Origin: CAZESH01 sp964514665
GTDB taxonomy: Bacteria > Bacillota > Bacilli > Paenibacillales > KCTC-25726
DNA length: 19,235 bases
Reading direction: 5' to 3'
Assembly: GCA_964514665.1 (NCBI GenBank)
Contig: CAZESH010000052.1
Span: 1 to 19,235, forward strand
In this document: piece after piece, positions 15,139 through 19,235 of the stretch
Layout of the letters: every line of letters starts with the position of its first letter
Numbering within the stretch: the first letter of the stretch is position 1
Program-made: the position numbers and the translations under genes
Notes under the pieces: generated by a model
Databases searched by the model: none
What the model saw: the letters and a program-made list of their open reading frames with translations, nothing else
What the model was told of the DNA's origin: nothing

Positions 15139-15441
15139 TTATTGGATTGTTTTCGTCAGTCCATCCAGCTGCAGCAGCGGATTGTTTTCTTTTTGCTGCG
15201 GGGACAGCTTGGTGTTTTTCGCCAAAGCGCGTGTCTCGAAAAAATGCTCTGCGGCTCGCAGCAGTATTGCCTGCTCGGTGGTTTCTTCCCTCTTGGCGGC
15301 ATGTTGGATGAGTTTGTGCAATTCCGCATCGACATCAATTGTGATTTTTTTGAATGTGTCGGCATCTTCTGCCGTAATGGCTGCCAGTTTCGTCTTCAAC
15401 TGGTTGAATGTATTTTTCACATTGGTTTTAAGCTCGCTCAT
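15139..15441 (-). CDS. Ribbon-helix-helix-like protein, putative antitoxin
   Basis: About 100 residues with the start at ATG 15441 (AAAGGA at 15452-15457, 10 nt upstream). ATG 15447 and GTG 15448-15450 are in-frame alternatives. The central part, from KKITIDVDAELHKLI to about AAEHFFE, follows the ribbon-helix-helix plan: one basic strand, a helix, a turn, and a second helix. Such domains bind DNA as dimers and are common in VapB-type antitoxins. The C-terminal tail is polar and probably flexible. It sits directly before the PIN gene and diverges from the ABC ATPase gene. Autoregulation at the 15450-15600 gap would be typical, but no operator was identified. Confidence 0.75.
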   Translation of the reverse strand: MSELKTNVKNTFNQLKTKLAAITAEDADTFKKITIDVDAELHKLIQHAAKREETTEQAILLRAAEHFFETRALAKNTKLSPQQKENNPLLQLDGLTKTIQ

Positions 15442-15562
15442 GATCATCACATCCTTTACAAAAATGGTGAGGCTGCTTATCGGTCAAAATCGAAAATCAA
15501 TAGTGTCATATAGAAAGGTTTCGTAACGAATGTTCATTTTGGTAGGGGATGAATCAAAAAAA

Positions 15563-15571
15563 TGGTATGAT
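15563..15571 (+). promoter_or_regulatory. Extended -10 promoter of the ABC ATPase gene
   Basis: TGGTATGAT is an extended -10 box (TG at 15563-15564, TATGAT at 15566-15571) lying 37 bp before the chosen ATG. No -35 box matches at 17 bp. The position argues against the longer reading frame that begins at 15549, since that start would lie upstream of the promoter. Confidence 0.5.
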
Positions 15572-15608
15572 GGGAGTAACCAAAAATGCAAAGGAAGATC
15601 AAGAAAGC

Positions 15609-16337
15609 ATGGTAACAATCAAAAATTTGACGAAATCCGATGGGGATGGCAGGACGATTCTTTCGGGAGTTGGTGCGGTGATCGGCAATGGCGAGCTGGT
15701 GGCGATTGTCGGCTCGAGCGGGAGCGGCAAGACGACGCTGCTGCGCTGCTTGACTTTGCAGGAGAAGTGGGACAAAGGCAAGCTTATTTACAACGGCAAG
15801 GATATATTCGCAATGGGCTGGAAGGGTAAGCGCCTGATCCGCCGGGAGTGGGCATACATGGATGATCAACCGCAGCTGAATTTGCGCTCCAGCGCCCACA
15901 AGAACGTATTGTCCGGGAGCCGCAAGCGCCGTTCGCTTTTACGCCTTCTTACGGGCACGGTATCTGCAGCGGAATATGAGGACGGCATGGATTTCCTGAT
16001 CCAAGCCGGATTGATGAACAAGGCCCATAATAAAGTGGAGAAGCTGAGCGGCGGCGAGGTTAAGCGGGTTGCGCTGGCGAAGGCGCTGGCGGAGCGGCCG
16101 AAGGTGATCGCAGCGGACGAGCCGGTCACCAATCTGGATCCGCAAACGGCACAATCGATTATGGGAATTATTAAGAACTTATGCAAAAAAGAAGGTTTGA
16201 CCTTCATTTGCACGATTTCGCAGCTTGATCTGGCGGAGCGGTTCGCGACTCGGATTCTCGGACTGAGCGAAGGCGGCATCGTTTTTGACGTTCCCGGCAG
16301 GCGTTTGACACAAGAGGAAAAGGACTTGATACGATGA
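15609..16337 (+). CDS. PhnC-like ABC transporter ATP-binding protein lacking the H-loop histidine
   Basis: A 242-residue ATPase with Walker A GSSGSGKTT, a Q-loop in YMDDQPQLNL, signature LSGGEVKRVALAKAL, Walker B VIAADEP and D-loop NLDP. Overall it is closest to PhnC-type phosphonate importer ATPases. In PhnC the switch histidine lies in a TLHQVD-like motif. The same position here reads CTISQLD, with Ser204 in place of His. No permease or substrate-binding gene adjoins it, so it is an orphan ATPase. ATG 15609 is chosen because AAAGGAAG precedes it and the extended -10 lies just upstream. The stop overlaps the monooxygenase start (ATGA, 4 nt), so the two are coupled. The transported substrate, if any, is unknown. 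Confidence 0.88.
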   Translation: MVTIKNLTKSDGDGRTILSGVGAVIGNGELVAIVGSSGSGKTTLLRCLTLQEKWDKGKLIYNGKDIFAMGWKGKRLIRREWAYMDDQPQLNLRSSAHKNVLSGSRKRRSLLRLLTGTVSAAEYEDGMDFLIQAGLMNKAHNKVEKLSGGEVKRVALAKALAERPKVIAADEPVTNLDPQTAQSIMGIIKNLCKKEGLTFICTISQLDLAERFATRILGLSEGGIVFDVPGRRLTQEEKDLIR

Positions 16338-17332
16338 AGCTGGGAGTGCTCGATCAATCTCCCGTTGTCTCCGGAAGCAATCCAGTGGAAGCGATGCAGA
16401 ACACGATCCGATTGGCCAAGGCGACCGAGCTCCTGGGCTATTCCCGTTATTGGCTGTCGGAGCATCATGATACGGCAGGTCTGGCGGGATCGTCGCCGGA
16501 GGTGCTTGTTTCCGCCGTCGCCGCCCATACATCAAGAATGCGGATCGGCACGGGGGGCGTGATGCTGCCTCACTACAGCCCGTATAAGGTAGCGGAAAAT
16601 TTCCGCGTGTTGGAGGCTTTGTATCCCGGGCGGATCGACATGGGGATCGGCCGCGCCCCGGGAGGCATGCCTTTAGCATCCAAGGCGCTGCGGTACGGCA
16701 GGCCTGTGGATTACGAGGGCAGGTTCATTGAAGCGCTAGTCGATCTGGCCGGCTTTCTGGGGGATAATCTCGATCCCGCGCATCCTTACGCCTCCTTGCA
16801 GGCAACGCCGGCTGTTCAAACCGTTCCGCAAGGCTGGCTGCTCGGTTCGAGCGGCTACAGCGCCGGTGCGGCGGCGATGCTTGGCTCGGCGTTTTCCTTT
16901 GCCCATTTTATCAACGGCAGCGGAGGGCAGGCTTATGTCCGCCAATATAAGCAAAATTTCCGATCCGGTCCGTTCGGCGCAGAGCCCAGAGCCAATGTAT
17001 GCGTGACTGTGATGTGCGCGGATTCGGATAAGGAAGCGGAGCGGCTTGCCGCTTCGATCGATCTGCGCCTGCTGTATATCGGAAAGAGCGACTTTCGGCA
17101 GCCGTTTCCCTCTCCCCAAGAGGCGGCCGTCTACCCCTATACGGATTGGGATCGGCAGCGCATCAAGGAAAACCGCAGCCGCATGATCGTGGGTGGACCG
17201 GAAACAGTCAAAAACAAGCTTGCGGCATTCGCCGAAAGCTACGGCGTGGATGAACTGATCATTCTTACGATGGCCCACGATTTCCAAACCAGACTGCATT
17301 CCTACGAGCTGTTGGCGGAAATGTTTTTGTAG
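16334..17332 (+). CDS. Luciferase-like (LLM class) flavin-dependent monooxygenase
   Basis: A 332-residue TIM-barrel protein of the bacterial luciferase-like family, MsnO8/YceB group. The group is recognised by LGVLDQSPV at the N-terminus, RYWLSEHHD near residue 37, RIGTGGVMLPHYSPYKVAE near 72 and GRIDMGIGRAPGG near 100. Such enzymes use FMNH2 and oxygen to oxidise aldehydes, sulfonates or other small molecules; the substrate here cannot be read. The start overlaps the ABC ATPase stop by 4 nt, suggesting joint use, perhaps uptake and oxidation of an organic S or P source, which is inference. There is no terminator directly after it. Confidence 0.92.
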   Translation: MKLGVLDQSPVVSGSNPVEAMQNTIRLAKATELLGYSRYWLSEHHDTAGLAGSSPEVLVSAVAAHTSRMRIGTGGVMLPHYSPYKVAENFRVLEALYPGRIDMGIGRAPGGMPLASKALRYGRPVDYEGRFIEALVDLAGFLGDNLDPAHPYASLQATPAVQTVPQGWLLGSSGYSAGAAAMLGSAFSFAHFINGSGGQAYVRQYKQNFRSGPFGAEPRANVCVTVMCADSDKEAERLAASIDLRLLYIGKSDFRQPFPSPQEAAVYPYTDWDRQRIKENRSRMIVGGPETVKNKLAAFAESYGVDELIILTMAHDFQTRLHSYELLAEMFL

Positions 17333-17336
17333 ACGC

Positions 17337-17477
17337 TTGACAAGCTTACGGACCGACAGCTTAACCTTTTTCGCCGATGCGGCATATCATAAAGCAAGCC
17401 ATCAAGTTTAAAGCCTTCGTCGAAAGTGAGAAAGCCAGTTTGGCATACTCTTGCGAAAAAGAGGAGGTCGCGTAAGT
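17337..17477 (+). promoter_or_regulatory. Leader of the GH15-like gene, weak promoter candidate
   Basis: A perfect -35 hexamer TTGACA (17337-17342) sits in the small palindrome GCTTGACAAGC, but the hexamer 17 bp downstream (CTTAAC) is a poor -10. The rest of this 145-bp gap holds only the ribosome binding site GAGGAGG (17461-17467). Promoter assignment is uncertain. Confidence 0.25.
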
Positions 17478-18554
17478 ATGTTAACGGAAAGCTATCGCGT
17501 ACTTGATCAGCTTCGCCAAAAACACGGGCTGTATGTCGCAAGTCCGTCCGAAGCTTATCGTTATATTTGGATCCGGGATTGCGTTTTCATGTCGCTTCCC
17601 TATCTTGACAAACCGGATGAACGTTATGAGCAAGTCTATCATCGCATTTTCGATCTGTTGAAGGAATACGAGTGGAAATTGGATATTCTATGCAAGCAAA
17701 AGCCCACATATGAGTGGGAGTACCTGCATGCCCGCTATTCCGCAGTCGGGGTGAAGGAGATTCACGATCAGCCGTGGGGGCACGTCCAGCATGATATGGT
17801 TGGCGCCCTGCTGTATGGAATCGGCAAGGGCATGGCTGCAGGCAAAAGAATACTGCGGGATGACAAGGATCGAACGCTCGTGCAAAAGCTGGTCAGCTAT
17901 TTGCAAAACGTCGAATATTGGCATGATCCCGACAATGGAATGTGGGAGGAAACGCGTGAGCTGCACGCTTCCTCAGTGGGCGCCTGTGTAGCCGGTCTGA
18001 CCGCAGTCAAAGAGCTGGTTTTTGTGCCGGATGAGCTGATCCGCAAAGGAATGGAAACGACGCTCGAGCTGTTTCCGCGTGAAAGCGTTGACAAGGAGGC
18101 GGATATGGCCCAATTAAGTCTGGTCTATCCGTATCGCCTGTTCACCGGACCATTCGGTGAAATGCTCGTTTCCAGAGTGGAACGCCAGCTGCTTCGCGAA
18201 CGGGGAGTGATCCGTTACGGCGGGGACAGCTATTACAGCACTCTGGAGGCGGCACACGGCCGCAAGCAGCCGCGTGAGTTTTACTCCGGAACGGAAGCGG
18301 AATGGACAATGGGACTTCCTTGGCTGGCGCTTTGCCGCATCGAGCTTGGGGATGTCGACAAAGCGGAGGGGTATATCGATAAAACCGAGCAGGTCATGCT
18401 CAGACCCGGAGTACTGCCCGAACTGTATTACAGCGGAACGAGCAATCCCAATCCGAATACGCCGCTCGGTTGGAGCAGTGCCATGTACATTCTGGCCAAG
18501 GAGGCTTGGCTGCATGCGCTTCGCAGCAAGCAAAAGTTAAAAATTTCCCTTTAA
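17478..18554 (+). CDS. Glycoside hydrolase family 15-like (glucoamylase-type) protein
   Basis: A 358-residue (alpha/alpha) barrel protein without signal peptide, so probably cytoplasmic. It has YRYIWIRDCVF near residue 29, the GH15-type block MWEETRELHASSVGACVAGL, whose Glu157-Glu158 is the likely general-acid region, and a C-terminal part with GTEAEWTMGLPWLAL and LGWSSAMYILA. Members hydrolyse terminal alpha-glucosidic bonds of glucans, trehalose or dextran; the specificity is not clear. ATG 17478 follows GAGGAGG by 10 nt and is preferred to the frame start at 17451. The gene ends in a strong terminator. The next gene on the same strand is DUF4912, often found near glucan-modifying enzymes, which fits a carbohydrate role. 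Confidence 0.85.
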   Translation: MLTESYRVLDQLRQKHGLYVASPSEAYRYIWIRDCVFMSLPYLDKPDERYEQVYHRIFDLLKEYEWKLDILCKQKPTYEWEYLHARYSAVGVKEIHDQPWGHVQHDMVGALLYGIGKGMAAGKRILRDDKDRTLVQKLVSYLQNVEYWHDPDNGMWEETRELHASSVGACVAGLTAVKELVFVPDELIRKGMETTLELFPRESVDKEADMAQLSLVYPYRLFTGPFGEMLVSRVERQLLRERGVIRYGGDSYYSTLEAAHGRKQPREFYSGTEAEWTMGLPWLALCRIELGDVDKAEGYIDKTEQVMLRPGVLPELYYSGTSNPNPNTPLGWSSAMYILAKEAWLHALRSKQKLKISL

Positions 18555-18574
18555 GACAACTATCAAGCCCGAAC

Positions 18575-18615
18575 AAAACCGCTATCGCCCGTATAGAAAA
18601 GGCGATAGCGGTTTT
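18575..18615 (+). terminator. Strong terminator after the GH15-like gene
   Basis: AAAACCGCTATCGCC (18575-18589) pairs perfectly over 15 bp with GGCGATAGCGGTTTT (18601-18615) around an 11-nt loop, and a further TGTTTT follows. The A run on one side and T run on the other make it able to act in both directions. Confidence 0.92.
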
Positions 18616-18677
18616 CATGTTTTCGAACCGCATGTTGCTGGTTTTTCAATTCTAAAATCTCAATCCAGATTCAAGCG

Positions 18678-18758
18678 ATGAATCGGGCCAGAAAACGCAT
18701 GATCGAAACCATGGGGAAAAATATGGACTTGTACGGCGTGCGCCATACATATGGGGCC
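18678..18758 (+). pseudogene. Fragment of a GbsR/MarR-type regulator gene
   Basis: The frame from ATG 18678 reads RARKRMIETMGKNMDLYGV over its first 21 codons, which matches the N-terminal helix of GbsR-family regulators (typically RxRxIE...KNMDLYGV...GRLYG). Homology ends after about 26 codons, where the sequence runs into a palindromic terminator. The frame then continues without similarity to TAA at 18813-18815. The rest of the DNA-binding domain is absent and no ribosome binding site precedes the ATG. It is most likely the leftover of a deleted regulator gene. Recognition is from memory of the family. Confidence 0.55.
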
Positions 18759-18779
18759 GGAATATTCCGGCCTTTTTTT
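18755..18779 (+). terminator. Palindromic terminator with T7 tail
   Basis: GGCCGGAATATTCCGGCC (18755-18772) is a perfect 18-bp palindrome followed by seven T residues. It is a canonical Rho-independent terminator for the plus strand. The only open frame before it is the regulator fragment, so it may be the original terminator of that lost gene. Confidence 0.85.
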
Positions 18780-19000
18780 GTGCTTCGGAAAAACCATCGG
18801 AGCTTTGTGTCATAAGTGGGAGAAAGCCGGCATACAATCGATTTTGTGGTTTTTTTGCGGTGATGTATTCCCGGTTTCAAAGAATTACAAAGATTTCACA
18901 GTTTTTAATCTTCCGGCGTGAATACATTGCACCCTGAGCCGCATATATTTCGATATCCCGCACAAAAAAAGGGAGATATCAAGCAGAAAGGGGGAAAAAA

Positions 19001-19235
19001 ATGCATGACAGAGATTTTTTCTATGAAACCGATCTGCTGGTTTTGATGCCGAGAAATGCGGTCTCTTTGTACGCGTATTGGGAGGTTTCCAAGCATAGAA
19101 AGAGAATGGTAGAATCCCATTTTCAATGCGGATGGGACGCATTGCCGAAGGTTTTGCGGCTGTACGATACAAGCTGCATCTCATTTGACGGAGACAACGC
19201 CAACAGCCGCCGCGACATTACGATGGACAGCATGG
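19001..19235 (+). CDS. DUF4912 domain protein, N-terminal part only
   Basis: Read directly: ATG at 19001, preceded by AAAGGGGG (6 nt spacing), open to the window end (78 codons). The N-terminus carries LLVLMPRNAVSLYAYWEVS, the hallmark of DUF4912 proteins, in which a PRDP-like motif is followed by aYWEv. Many Bacillales carry one such gene, often beside a GH57/DUF1957 branching-enzyme gene. The biochemical role is not established. The neighbouring GH15-like gene fits a link with glucan metabolism. The motif reads PRNA rather than PRDP. Confidence 0.85.
   Translation, partial: MHDRDFFYETDLLVLMPRNAVSLYAYWEVSKHRKRMVESHFQCGWDALPKVLRLYDTSCISFDGDNANSRRDITMDSM

Larger units (their letters stand above)
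18616..19000. other. Intergenic stretch with a regulator remnant and a terminator
   Basis: About 385 bp between the GH15-like terminator and the DUF4912 gene. It contains a GbsR-type fragment (18678-18758) and a terminator (18755-18779). The remaining 220 bp up to the DUF4912 ribosome binding site show no gene. No promoter with both boxes could be assigned to DUF4912. Confidence 0.6.

Noticed and set aside
15549..15608. Upstream start of the ABC ATPase at ATG 15549
   Set aside because: The added 20 residues are not part of the ATPase fold, and the start lies upstream of the extended -10 box at 15566.

Overview
The window looks like chromosomal DNA of a motile Bacillales bacterium, most likely of the Paenibacillaceae (Paenibacillus or Cohnella type). 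This is inferred from strong GGAGG-type ribosome binding sites, sigma-A promoters with TATAAT boxes, a CcpA cre box, a LytS/LytTR pair, a DUF4912 gene, a GbsR-type regulator remnant and a base composition near 50 % G+C. No rRNA, tRNA, CRISPR array, transposase or phage gene was seen.

Layout. (1) 1-1600, minus strand: a CstB-like persulfide dioxygenase/rhodanese fusion cut by the left edge. Its near-consensus promoter overlaps a CsoR/CstR-type operator. Upstream is a short reading frame with a good ribosome binding site that is broken by a single base. (2) 1700-3684, plus: a soluble triple-PAS sensor kinase. (3) 3763-8063, plus: a LytS-type sensor kinase, its LytTR response regulator, a short CstA transporter and a 50-residue membrane peptide, closed by a strong terminator. 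The order matches bacterial pyruvate sensing and uptake circuits, and a cre box lies on the cstA start site. (4) 8112-12758: two inverted copies of a roughly 200-bp self-complementary element flank three minus-strand genes: a chemoreceptor, a membrane-anchored phosphodiester glycosidase and a coiled-coil membrane protein. (5) 12812-14635, plus: class II fumarase and a NIPSNAP protein. (6) 14662-15441, minus: a VapBC-like pair of a ribbon-helix-helix-like protein and a PIN protein that has lost catalytic positions. (7) 15609-17332, plus: a PhnC-like ABC ATPase without its switch histidine, overlapping a luciferase-like monooxygenase. (8) 17478-19235, plus: a GH15-like glucan hydrolase with a strong terminator, a decayed GbsR fragment and the start of a DUF4912 gene.

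The strongest candidate for something undescribed is the repeat pair at 8112-8306 and 12552-12758. The outer arms differ in sequence between copies, yet each arm is almost perfectly complementary to its own partner. An internal stem shows a compensatory T-A to C-G change, and the apical 70 nt are identical but for one base. This is what a conserved RNA (or DNA) hairpin would show, and not what a simple transposed unit would show. The small membrane peptide after cstA, the H-loop-less ATPase and the degenerate PIN protein are further points of interest.
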